DNA from: Monosporascus cannonballus
Taxonomy: Eukaryota > Ascomycota > Sordariomycetes > Xylariales
Direction: 5' to 3'
Assembly (NCBI GenBank): GCA_004154925.1
Contig: QJNS01000005.1
Span: 1-64,000, forward strand
Length of the DNA stretch: 64,000 nucleotides
Part shown: piece after piece, positions 49,651 to 61,389 of the stretch
Position numbering within the stretch: the stretch's first letter is position 1
Layout: every line of letters starts with the position of its first letter
Translations under genes and position numbers: made by a program
The notes under the pieces: model-generated
The model's database searches: none
What the model saw: the letters and a program-made list of their open reading frames with translations, nothing else
What the model was told of the DNA's origin: nothing

Positions 49651-51099
49651 AAATTAAACCAAGTAAATGTATTTTCCTTAGAATCAGATTTATTGCATAT
49701 TTTACCTTTAATAACTTAAATACTTTTTTCGTTATTCTTTTGGAATATATTCGCCGGAAACTTTTTTAAGTCTATAAAAAAGTTAATTATCCCTTATTTC
49801 TATTATTTTTCAAATTCCGGGGTATTTAATTTTTCCGCTAAGGTTATTAGATTAACGGTATAAATTTACTTACCGGAAAATAGTAACGTTATAATTTCTT
49901 ATTTATTAACTTCTTTTTAATAATCCGTATAATTATTAATATATAATTATATTTCATAGGACTTTTAATTTACTTATTTTAGGTTTAAATAATAAACAAT
50001 TAGGCATTTTTTAATTGCGGCGTATTACAAAATATATTTACTTAAAGTTTTGTTCGTTTCCGTTATTACTTATTATATTAATACAAATTTTATAAGCGCT
50101 ATAATATTTAATATATATGTCGATAAAGCCGATAAAACCTAAAACATTTACGGAAATTAATTAAAAATTAAACCTTTTTATTAATTTTTTACTTATTTTA
50201 TTTATTTGTACTCAGGTATCCATATTTACTTGTACTTTTATATCCCTCGTATTTCTTTTAATAAATTCCCTTTTTTAAAAAGCGGCTTTATTCTGACCAT
50301 CCTGTAATTATTAGCCGAAATTAATTAGGTATATATGCTTATTCCGGCTTCATTTTTAGGTTTACGTTTAAGAACTAATTTAATTTATCGTTATATATTA
50401 TAACGTTTTATATAACCTTTAAAAATTCATTTACGTATAACCGGAATAATAATGTTTTTATATCGTTTTTTAATTTATAATTTACGTTTTTATAATTTAG
50501 CTTTTTATATTTATAATATTTAAATAAAGCTTATAAAAATTGAAAGTATTAAATCGTACGGATTTATTTTGATAGGAATTAAATTGGCAATTATTTGCTT
50601 TCCGAATATAAAAATACTTACGATTTGTATTATTTTTATACGCTGTTTTTAAGTTGCTTTAAAGATTTTTTAAAAAACTTTAAAGTAAAATTATTTATCT
50701 TTATTAATACTTTTAACAAAAAATAATCGGTTTTCTTTGACCTTTATCCAAATATTCTAATAACGTTTTACTTTATTTATCATATTATTAATTCGTTTTA
50801 ATTTAACCTTTTTCTTAATAAAGTATTTCGTAACCTTAATATTAATTTATAAAAGTAATTAAAAATCAAACATTTATTATCTCGATTATTTTCCGGGTTG
50901 AAAACGTCCGCAAATTTTATTTTATAAATTAAAAACCTTTATTTAATATAAAAGTTTAACGGCGATTAATTAAATCGTTATCGCAATTCTATAAATTGTT
51001 CCCTATATTCTTTGTCGAGAAAATTAAGATTTACGTAATATTTTTAACAAAAATCTAGAAATTTTCTATTTTTAATTTTTTTTTCGTAATTAAAGTAAT

Positions 51100-51755
51100 T
51101 CAGCATAATGCGGTATAATCGCTAAGCGTTAGTAATAAAAACGTCCATATAATCTATAATCTATTAAATATAAATAAAGGTATTTCGTTTTGGGTGTTTA
51201 GCGTAAATTTCCATAATAATATTTATTTAATCTTTTTTTAAATTAACGTACGTTTGGAAAATTTCGGGTAATTATAATGCGGTATATATTTATCGCCTTT
51301 AGGTTTTTGCGTCGATATCGCAATTAACTTATAAAGCTTTACTTTTTTAACCTATATTATTATTTATTATTCGGCCAATTATCGGAATAATTCCAAATAT
51401 TATTCGTGTTATTAATAAATAATTTTTAAAATTTCATTATTATTAATAGGTTTAACTTTTTTTATTTTAAATTCCGGGACGTAATTATTATATTACGCCC
51501 CTTTTTTAACCGTTTAGTTAATAATTATTAAGACGTATTCCTATTATATATATAAAGTAATTCGGGATCCCCGGGACCATAATCCTTTATTCGTTAAAGT
51601 TTTTTTATAAGCTTTTTCGCCTATTCCCGTATCGTGATCGATCGTTCGTCGGTTAAGTTCCGATCGGCGATCTTTTCAACTAATAACTTAGGTTCGTTTT
51701 GCAGTTGGCGAACTTTCTTTTGGTAATTATTACGTTATTTTCTATAATAAATAAA
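51100..51755 (-). pseudogene. H gag N-terminal remnant
   Basis: Read from the 5' LTR leftward, a frame gives V-R-Q-L-Q-N-E-P-K-L-L-V-E-K-I-A-D-R (51640-51720 region), a charged coiled-coil-like start typical of gypsy Gag. Unusually GC-rich for this block, so less mutated. The zinc knuckle was not located. Confidence 0.55.
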
Positions 51756-51760
51756 AGAAT

Positions 51761-51967
51761 TATAAAATAATAGACAGCTATAAATTTGGGTAAGGAAATT
51801 TTCGACTAGTTATAAAACGTATTCCAAAAAGTAAATATATTAAGTTATTTCCATCAGGCGTTTCTTATTAATTGCCAGATAATAGATTTATATTAGTAAG
51901 TGGGTCGGTGGCTGATCGGTGGCTGGTCGGCTACTAGCCTCATCCTTATAGGGGCTGTATTCTCACA
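51761..51967 (-). repeat. H 5' LTR (right end)
   Basis: 207 bp, with an intact minus-strand start TGTGAGAATACAGCC. It aligns base for base in length with 44608-44814. GTTAT follows on the plus strand. Confidence 0.9.
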
Positions 51968-54900
51968 GTTATTTAGCAAAAAATACGTTCATTTTTAACC
52001 GATTTTTAAAACGATAATTAAAATAAAGCATAATAAGATATAATCGTAAATATAAAAAAAGCATTATTCGATACGAAAGAAATTATAATAAATTTAAAAA
52101 TAAAAAATATAATTCGAAAGAATAGTATGCCGGTAATAACGACAGATATAACAACTTAACGCGTTAAATACGAAAATATAAACAAAATTGGACAAACTCG
52201 AAGAGGAATTAAAAAAAAGATTATTTATAAAAAAGCCGTAAAATAACGAAATTTAAAAGAATTAAAAGAAATTCTTAAAAAAAGGGTTTATATGCGATAA
52301 TAAAAACCGTTAATTACTTTATTATTTTAAATATATAAAGCGGAACATATTGGTATACCGTAATAATAAACTGCGAAACTTTAAATGGGAATTATATTAT
52401 ATTAAATATAGTTAATAGATTTAAATTATTATGGAAATACAAGTTAGAACCTTATATAGCGATAAATGCGAAAAACTAGGAATTTACTTATAATAACGAA
52501 AAGATTATACGTAAAATTAATTATCTTAAGATTTGTATTTAAGGACGATACGAGATATTTAATTTCGATTTTGTCCTATTTGGGAATTACGATCTAATTT
52601 TAGGATTATTATGGATACGTTAATATGGAATTTTAATTAACGGAGGATTTGGCCATATAAAGTTCATTTTATTCCTTATTAATAACCGAAAAGAAAAAGA
52701 AAAATTAAGATCTTAATATTCGATCGATAATGGCGACGAATATAGGCATATAAATACAACAAACACCTTATTAACTAAAAGAATAAAATATATGAAAAGA
52801 AACGGACATTAAAGAAAGTTTCGACGTATTATTATTATCATTATTAAAACGAAATTAAAGTAATTAAATAACGATTTAAAATAATAACAGCCTAAAAAAT
52901 TAAAAACATTATTTAATACGCTATTATAATATTATAAATATAAGTAATTTTTCAAAAAGGAACTTAATACGAAATTATCAAAATATAGCAAATAAAATTA
53001 CGAAAAGATTTTTAAGAAAAGATTTTTAACGAAATTTTACCTTATTAATAACTTTAACGAAAACGAATTACGTATTTTTAAAAAATACCTAAAAAATCGG
53101 TTATAGAAAAATAAATTCGATTGTTAAAATTACTAATAAGGTACTTTATATTTTTCGTATTTAAAAAGAATAAAAAAGTACGATTTATAATTAATTATCA
53201 ATAACTTAATAAACTTATTATTAAAAATACAATATTATTATCTTTAATTATAAAAATAAAAACGCGGTTTTATGGAGCCAAATAATTTATAGTACTTAAT
53301 TTTAAAAATGGATATAAGCTTATCAAAATTAAAAAATAATACAAATAGAAAATAACTTTTAAAACGAAAACGGATTATTTAAGTATTTGGTTATACTAAT
53401 GGGATTTACGAACGTACCAGTAACTTTTTAACGAATAATTAATTATATGTTACAAAAATATTTCGATATTTCTATCGTATATTATTTCGACAACATATGC
53501 ATTTTTTCAAAAACGGAAAAAACATACGTAAAATACGTTTATAAAGTTTTTTAAACTTTATAAAACATAAGTTTATTTATTAATGCAAAAAATGAAATAA
53601 ATCTATAAATAGAAAGTAGAATATTTAAAACATATTATTATTTTAAGATATATTAAAATACATTTCAAGATGATCGTTATAATTACAAAAGTACAGTTGT
53701 TAATGATAATTAAAGAGATATAAGTATTTTTGGAGTTATTAATTATTATAAGAATTTATTGGAAACTTTAATAAAATCATTATATCCTGAAAGAATTTTA
53801 GGAAAAAAAAGATTTAAATAAACGTTAAAAATAGAAAAAGTATTTTAAAATATTAAGGATACGATTATCAACAAATTAATATTAATTATATACGATGAAT
53901 ATTATCCCGTTAAATTAAAAGCCGATATTTCGGATTACGTATTTAGCATAATAATTAAATAACGAAATAATTAAGGCAAATTATATCCTATTATATTCTT
54001 TTCGTATAAATTAAAAGGAACCGAATTTAATGACGGTATTTCAGAAAAGGAATTTATAGTTAGTATTATGGCATTTCGAAAGTTTAGGTATTTTTTAAAG
54101 CGAAATTTATATTAGGTTAAGGTTTATATAGATTATTAAAGTTTTACCTAATTTATTACGACCAAGGAATTTATAAAATAATAATTAAAATATGTAGAAA
54201 AATTAGCAAATTTCGATTTCGTTATTACTTACAAAAGGAATTTAAAAAATAATAAAGCAAATACTTTAAATAAGTGATTAAATTTCGAAGAGAAATTGGT
54301 TAAAGTTAATTATATAATTTTCGATATTATTAGGACAAGATATTTACGGCCGCGATAAATAGCGATGATTTAAGTAATACATTACAATATATATTACAAC
54401 ATGCAGTAATATAACGATAATCTTTTAAAAAACGAAAAAAGGAATAAGATATAAGTTTCAGAAAAATATTAAAAAGATTTAGTCCGAAATGTATATAAAT
54501 ATTAATTATACGGATATTTAAAGATTTACAAAATTTTAAAAGGGTTTTAACACATATATTTCTTTCCTAGAATACTATTAACGGTATAAATAATTATATA
54601 ATAATATAATATTTGTATTAAAATAAAAACGTAACGATATAAGTTATATTAAATATTATAATTATTATTAGTGGTAAAGCGATTATGGTACTTAATTATA
54701 TTTAATTTTATTATTAAACTTTTTAAATCGAAATATTCAGTTACGAAAATATATTACGATAATATTTTCGTAATTATTTACAGATTTACGAAATATTATT
54801 ACTTTTTATTATATTACGAAAATATATATGCCGGGCAAATTATATACATTTTTTCGGAAATATTTTTAACATATACGGAATATTTATTGAAATTATTTCA

Positions 54901-55740
54901 AATAAAAGATTGATATTTGTATTTAAGTTTTAACAAGGTTTTATAATTTAAATCGGTTTAAATTATAAGTTATCGAAGGTATTTAAACTTTGGATATATA
55001 AATAAGTAAATTATATAAATTAAATTTTCGAAACTTATTTACAATATTATATTAATTACGAATACAATAATTGGGTGAAAGAATTACTAATCCCATATTT
55101 AACTTATAATACCAGTTATTACGAAAATATTAAAATAATATTAGTAAATGTAAATTTTGATTTTATTCCAAAAGTTTACAAAAAAGTACGTAACGATAAT
55201 CCAATTAATAAGAAAATAGTTTTTATATTAAAATAATTACGATATTTATATTCGAAAATAAAATTAAAATTAAAATTTGTACGGAATTAAATAAATATAT
55301 ATTATAATTAGAAAAGGTTAAACAAATTAATTTTGAAAAAAGGGAAAATAATATTTTTTCGTTATCAAAAATGTTCAAACAAAACCAATAAATACAAAAC
55401 TCGATTTTACATATATTTATTTATATAAAACCGCTAGGAAAATCTTAGAAAAAGATTATTAATTAGAATCTTTATTAAAAGTCAAATTTTATTCAGTTTT
55501 TTACGTTTTTTATTAGAATTAATAGCAGATATAAATAACGTATATACGGTATAAAACGATATAAAAGTAAAAAACAAATAAATGTACGAAATAGAAAAAA
55601 ATCCTTAATTTGCCAAAATAAAATAGACTTAACTAGTACCTGATTAAATAAAAAGAATATCCGGATTCCAAAAACATTTGGAAAACCGTTAAATACCTTA
55701 TTAACGCCTAATGCTTATTAAAAAACTTTTACTAATAATA
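51968..55740 (+). pseudogene. G1 (or G1/D1/E1 hybrid) pol remnant: protease to chromodomain
   Basis: It resumes G1 after H and aligns with C1 from about 27370 to 31140. RT box Y-F-D-N-I-C-I-F-S-K-T-E is near 53485-53523. The integrase core is an 80-codon open stretch at 54671-54913 with Y-Y-D-N-I-F-V-I-I-Y-R-F-T-K-Y-Y (Y for the second Asp-side residue). Chromodomain text lies at about 55630-55735. Because the 3' LTRs that follow are E-type, a hidden recombination junction between G1 and an E-like copy may lie somewhere here. Confidence 0.75.
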
Positions 55741-56342
55741 ACGGGGCTATCCGAAAGAATAGTATTTTAATTTATAAGATCTAAAAAAAGAAGCCCTTAG
55801 TTTATCGTATTCTAATTAATAACGTCCATTTTAGTTAAAGGCTAAATCTCGATTATAGACTTTAATACCAATTACGTAAGGTTATTAAAATTATTTAAGG
55901 ATTAAAAAATACGATTAATAGGTTTCCTACTTTGGAATTAATGGTATTGGCATTAATGACGTATATAGAAAAAACGCGCAAAAGTTTCGGATAAAGATTT
56001 TTCGGCCGTTAGCTTTTTTTAAAAAAACTTTTCGACTTTATAATATAACGATTAATTATGGAAATAGGGATTTTTGTTTTATTATACGAACGGCCTCGGC
56101 GAACATATTTTTATAACGAAGAAACCTGTTTATTATTTGGTAAGTAAGTTGCCGGGCGGAATAAAAAAAATAAGGTATTACGTTAAAACGTTTAAGTTTA
56201 ATTAAATTAATTAAGGTAAGTCGCTATTCGGATTTACGAGAACGACGTTTAGAAATACCGGCGGACATAATAAACGAAAATAAAAAACTTACCAAAAAAA
56301 AGAAAAATTCTTAAGGGCAAAATTTATAAAAGGAGGAGATTA
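55741..56342 (+). other. E-type 3' tail and polypurine tract
   Basis: A 600-bp tail after the chromodomain, different from the C1 tail and ending AAAAGGAGGAGATTA before the LTR. About 500 bp of it is repeated at 56731-57242. Confidence 0.7.
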
Positions 56343-56730
56343 TATTATAACTTAACGAACCACGGTTTCCAAAAACGGTTTACCATAACTTAACCCCAAG
56401 TGTATGGTGGGGTAAGTTACGTAATAGATTACCAACTTATTGTTGGTAAACCAGTAAGCCGGATTACTAACTTATTGGTGATAAGCTAGTGAGCCGGATT
56501 ATTAACTTACTGGTGGTAAGCCAGTAAACCAAATTAAGATATATACGCTTATTATTTCCATAATTTAGATAACTTCAGTTTGCAATATAACATCGTTATC
56601 TAAGGCACCCTTGGAATTACGAAACGTAATACGATTACTGTATTTATTACTCAGATTCTCACGATACTCCTGCCAACATAAACCCGTACGACTAAGGTTT
56701 AATAGTTAGTTAAACACCCTAGCCGTCATA
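56343..56730 (+). repeat. E-type LTR, first of two closing copies
   Basis: TATTATAACTTAACGAACC... to ...AGCCGTCATA, 388 bp. U3 has several copies of a GGATTACTAACTTATTGG-type unit of about 40 bp with pseudo-palindromic GGTAAACCAGTAAGCC spacing. It is preceded by a polypurine tract, so it is a 3' LTR. Confidence 0.88.
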
Positions 56731-57242
56731 CATCTTACCTAAAGCTTTCTATTTCGACCACAAATTTTGACTTTAATTATGCAAAATCGTTAAAATTATT
56801 TAAGAATTAAAAAGTATAATTAATAAATTTCGCACCCTAGAATTAATAATGCTGGCGTTAATAACGTGTACGAAAAAAAAGCGCAAAAACTTCGGATAAA
56901 AACTTTTCGGCCGTTAATTTTTTTTCTTTTAATTTTTTGGCTTTGCAATATAACGATTGGTCATAGAAATAAGAACTTTTATCCCGTTATATGAACAAAT
57001 ATAACAAATATATTTTTCAAAAGAAAAACCCCGTCCATTATTTGGCAATTAAGTTACTTAGCAAAATAAAAAGAACAAAATATTATGTTAAAACCTTCAA
57101 ATTCAATTAAATTAGCTAGGGCAAGTCGCTATTCCGATTTGCGGGAACGATATTTAGATATACCGGAAAACATATTAAATAAATGCAAAAAACTTACCAA
57201 GAAGAAAGTCCTAAGGGCAAGATTTATGGAGAAAGAAGATCG
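56731..57242 (+). repeat. 5'-deleted second E interior (tail only)
   Basis: It aligns with about 55830-56342 and ends in its own purine tract GGAGAAAGAAGATCG. Nothing of gag or pol is present. With its flanking LTRs it repeats the LTR-fragment-LTR layout of family A. Confidence 0.82.
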
Positions 57243-57629
57243 TATTATGACCTAACGAGCCACGGTTTTCAAAAACGGTCTGCCACGACCCAACCACAAA
57301 TACGCGGTAAAGCAGATTACGTAATAGATCACCAACTTACTGGTAATAAACTAATAAACCGGATTACTAAGTTATTAGTAATAAGCCAGTAAGCCGAATT
57401 ACTAACTTATAAATAATAAACCAATAAGCTGGATCAAAATATATACGCTTATTATTTCTATAATTTAAATAATACCAGCTTATAATAATAATTCATTATC
57501 TAAAGCACCTTTAGTATTACGAAACGTAATACGTTATTGTATCTATTGCTGAAAATCCCACGATATTCCTGCCAATATAAACCCGTACGACTAAGTTTTA
57601 ATAGTTGGTTAAACCCCTTAGCCGTCATA
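57243..57629 (+). repeat. E-type LTR, second closing copy
   Basis: TATTATGACCTAACGAGCC... to ...TAGCCGTCATA, 387 bp. It is inserted in a reverse D-type LTR; TAAAG follows (57630-57634), but no TAAAG precedes any 5' LTR in the window. Confidence 0.88.
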
Positions 57630-57894
57630 TAAAGTTATCTAAATTTGTGGAAATAATAAACGTATATATCTTATTCCGGCTTAAGGCGTTTTTGATTAGC
57701 TTAAAGGTGTTTAATTAGTTAAGTTCTTTTAAGCTCTTTTAAGCCTTCCGTAACTTAACTAGCTTAACGTCCTTGAACTAATGGTAACGTTTAAGCCCAT
57801 TAAGTCAGTCACGTGATTTCTTGGCGTAGGTCGGTTTTGTCTTCTTTTGTGGGCCCGACCGTTCGTAAAGAGCCAAGACCGTTAGATCATAACA
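57630..57894 (-). repeat. Truncated D-type LTR in reverse orientation, right cap of the nest
   Basis: The reverse complement starts TGTTATGATCTAACGG at 57894 and matches the D1 5' LTR U3 (24025 onward) through to R, where the E-type LTR interrupts it. CACGTG is intact at 57810-57815, while D1 has TACGTA. It is little mutated. Confidence 0.88.
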
Positions 57895-58080
57895 CTTTAA
57901 GGTAGACGACTTTCCGCAATGCCCGCTAAAGACGAAAAACTAGCAAATGTTGGAAATGGATTTAATAGTAGGGACGTGGCATATAATTGTCAGCTAGCAG
58001 GGGGTGCTTTAGCACCCCATATATGGAAGATTCTCTCTGATCGAAATATATATATTCCGGGACTAGATCACCTTAAAGTG
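57893..58080. repeat. 11-base inverted pair enclosing 188 bp
   Basis: CACTTTAAGGT at 57893-57903 and ACCTTAAAGTG at 58070-58080 are exact inverses. The stretch between is GC-balanced and non-coding. The left arm overlaps the LTR end by two bases, so a MITE reading is uncertain. Confidence 0.4.
58001..58018. repeat. GC-rich hairpin GGGGTGCT-TT-AGCACCCC
   Basis: Perfect 8-base arms with a 2-base loop, in the GC-balanced patch right of the nest. It is not followed by a T run. Role unknown. Confidence 0.65.
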
Positions 58081-59759
58081 CAGTACGCGTTTTAAAGCAC
58101 TTGCAACTAGTTATTAATATACATATAACTGATATCCCTTATATCTGACAATAATTCTGGCTTAAGGTAGGGTAAGAGAGGAACCACTCGCCGAAAATTA
58201 CCCGCGGGTATCTAATAGATTCTTAACAGTATCCGCAAGTACCTAATAAATAATGCCAAGAACTTAATAAGTACTTACGATTACTTATTAGCAAAATACG
58301 TAAATTTCAAACTTATTGAATATAAAGTAAAAAAATAATTTGAAATAATTATTATGTGATAAAAATAATAGATATTATTTTCAGGCGAAATAAATAATTT
58401 AAAACAATTTAAAATAATTTATAATAATTATTATATATATTTAAGTAAATCTATTATAACCTTTTACTTTTCTGCATCTAATTAAACGAGAAAACAAAAA
58501 GGGAAAATTATTTACGTTACGCTTAATAAGTTAATATTATAATTATTTTAAACTTAAATTATTTTTAGCTTTTTTGCGAAAAAGTTTCTACTCATATAAA
58601 ATCTAATAAATCTTGTAAAATGTTTTTTACATTCTTAATTAATACGTTAATTTTAAAATCTAATAAATTCTTATCACATGCATATTTTTAAAACTATTTC
58701 TGTTTAAATCCTTTATTATAATTAAACCCTTATTTTATAATTTCCTATAATATATTTATAATAGAAAAAGAGTTCGAATATTAACGGCAAACTTTAGAAA
58801 TCAGGCTTTGAAATTTCGTATCGAAATAAGATATAAAATAATCTTTTTTGGCCTTATTACGCCACATTATAAAGCCGGTAACCTTTAGTAATAAAATACC
58901 ATATAATGTTAGATAAATCGGACATCCGCTTATACAGGTTATAAGAAATAATGAAACTATTTTAAAAATTATTTCAAATTAATTATTTAATATATTTGTT
59001 TATAACGGTAAGTTTTAACGTAATTAAATAGGCAAACTTTTTTTAATTTCGAATTCGCTCAAATCGAGAACTGCAGTACCTTTTTATAAGGTTTATTTCC
59101 TGTTTTTATAATATTAAATAAGACTATTTTTTAGATGAAAATATTAAAAGTTTAAGAACGGGCCAAAAATATAACCAAAAGCCCTTTTCGTAAGTAAAAG
59201 GTATTTTAGATAACTGTCGAAAATTATATCTAAGGTCGATATATTTTTTGAAAATAAAAATTTATAACTTCTAAAAACGTTCGAAATTTATTCATATATT
59301 AATATTATTTAAAATACAAATTATTTACGATAATATATTAATTTAAATGCCAAATGAGAAAGAACTTAAAGTTACCTTAAAATAATTAAAGAATAAAACA
59401 ATTAAAAAATAATAGAAATTTACGAACCAAAATATAACAGCAATTTCCTTAATATTTTTAAGTTTAATATTAACGATAAAGTTATTTCGATTTTTAAGGG
59501 CGGTATTTACCGATAATAATTAAAATATGCGACGAAATTATATTAAAAGTTTCTTAATTGTATTAATAATAAATTCGGTAATTTTAATATAATACGTATA
59601 TAGAAATTCGTTATTATTTTCTGTACGAATATTTAATAAAATATTTCCACTTTAAGCCGGTAATAAACGTTAAAAATATTAATAAAATAATTAAGAAATA
59701 ATTAGGATAAATGATTATTTATCGGATTATTATGCGAAATTCTTTAACCTAAGATTATA
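58081..59759. other. AT-rich decayed DNA, no gene recognised
   Basis: The first 150 bases are GC-balanced, then AT-rich with stops in all frames. From about 59340 a plus-strand Gag-like text may begin, but no diagnostic motif is seen. Confidence 0.4.
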
Positions 59760-59806
59760 AGATAACGAGAGTGTAACGCTAATTACAATACCAAAAAATC
59801 AGCAAT

Positions 59807-59830
59807 TCCAAACCCCAATTGGGGTTTGGA
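59807..59830. repeat. 24-base perfect palindrome
   Basis: Centre AATT at 59817-59820 with arms TCCAAACCCC / GGGGTTTGGA. It lies in a patch (about 59750-59900) of nearly normal composition. A second small hairpin, CTGTG...CACAG, follows at about 59858-59875. It could be the middle of a short inverted-repeat element. Confidence 0.75.
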
Positions 59831-59899
59831 CACCCTAATCCACCTTATAAGGACTAGCTGTGCATATTATCACAGAGATATAATAGGATTTTCTAGTAA

Positions 59900-61172
59900 T
59901 TAAGATATTAAATCGTCCAGATAATTAACGATAAATTTATAGCGAATATTATTAACGGTTTTATAGTTATAACAACATATTTCGGCTATTTATTATTAAT
60001 ATTAACATATATCTTATTGTTACTATTTACTGTTATAAATATATATTTAGCTTCGATTTATTTCGTTATAATACAATTAGTGTATCGTTATTTTACCGGT
60101 TATCAATAATTAATAAAATATTAAAATATTTATAAAATAATATTTATCAGTAAGTATTAATTTCTTAATTAATAATTATACTTTGCGCCGTTTATATTTC
60201 GAGAGATGCATATAAATTTAAATACTTTTAATTATTTAATTTGCGTTTAATTTGTGACTTTAAGTTATAACGAGTCTTTTTGATATTATTTTATTTTGTC
60301 GAAATATTGATTTTTTGCGTTTCAACCTTTTTAGTACACGGATTTTAAGATAATAATTCGTCGGATTTCAGACATTTAAATAAAAATGGTATGGCGGAGC
60401 TGGAAACCAAAAACTCTAAATGCGATTATTTCAGGATTATTTTAGAAATTAGATAACGGTAATCAAAAATAACATATTATGATAAAGTAAAATAATATGA
60501 TTTAAAGAGGTTAGAAATAGAAAAAATTAAGTACTTAAATAAAAGGAATAAAATTGAAAACTTTTAAGTAAATATAGAATTTTAATTAAGTGGAAATTTA
60601 TATAGGATATACGAAGCCTAAAGGATTATCTATAAGGAATTTTATACACATAAAATTTAAAGTAAATTTTACCTAGTTAAAAAATAGTAATTGTCTTTTT
60701 AACCGTTTTTTAAATAAATATTTAAAATAAATAATAATGGGTTAATTAAAATAATTTATAAAATATATATTATTTTTTAATTTTGTTAAGATTCTAACAG
60801 CCAGCCTTGAAATAATTATATTCCAATAGAAATAAATATTTCGAACAATATAAATATCCTTTATTTAAAGCGTTATTCTTTTATTGTAAATAGCCTAAAG
60901 GCTATTACTTTAAAGAAAAGAAATTTAAATAAAAAAATGCAGTTTTTTGTAATGTTTCAAAATTAAATACCATTATTCGCATAAACTGGAATAATATATT
61001 TACAAGTATTTTGCAAAAGGTATATTAAATTGACATTTTCTCGAAAATTAAGCGGCTATTTTTTTCGTATTTCCCAATTTCGCGGAATATATTTATTAAA
61101 GAATATTAATAATAACATAATTATGAAATAATCCGAGCTGTATACTTATTATTAGGTTTCCGTTTATAACGC
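59900..61172. other. AT-rich DNA; possible gag remnant at about 60500-60970
   Basis: The plus-strand frame at about 60880-60945 gives F-F-Y-C-K-stop-P-K-G-Y-Y-F-K-E-K, loosely like a zinc knuckle with most ligands lost. No LTR or RT supports it. Otherwise nothing is recognised. Confidence 0.25.
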
Positions 61173-61389
61173 CGAACCGTAAGATAATGGACAGCTGTGA
61201 GCTTGGGTAAGGTGATCTCCGACCAGTGGCAAAGCGTATTCCAAAAAGTGAGTGTATTAGGTTACTTCCATCTGGCGGTTCCCACTAGCTGCCAGATAGT
61301 GGATTTATACTAGTAAGTGAGTCGGTGGCTGATCGGTGGCTGGTCGGCTACGAGCTTCATCCTCATAGGGGCTGTATTCTTATACGAAC
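61173..61389 (-). mobile_element. Solo H-family LTR with CGAAC target duplication
   Basis: The 207-bp LTR at 61178-61384 aligns end to end with the two LTRs of element H, in the same (minus) orientation. It is flanked by CGAAC at 61173-61177 and 61385-61389. A lone LTR with intact duplication is the product of recombination between the two LTRs of a former full element. It is less RIPped than its surroundings. Confidence 0.92.

Larger units (their letters stand above)
44608..51967 (-). mobile_element. H: complete Ty3/gypsy element in reverse orientation, 7.4 kb
   Basis: Two 207-bp LTRs flank the element. Domains are on the minus strand: gag at the right, RT near 49.2 kb, integrase near 47.4 kb. 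A purine tract, read on the minus strand as AAAAAAAGGAAGTAAT, abuts the left LTR and confirms the direction. It is inserted in G1. All frames broken; plus-strand ORFs such as 44972-45187 are chance. Confidence 0.88.
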
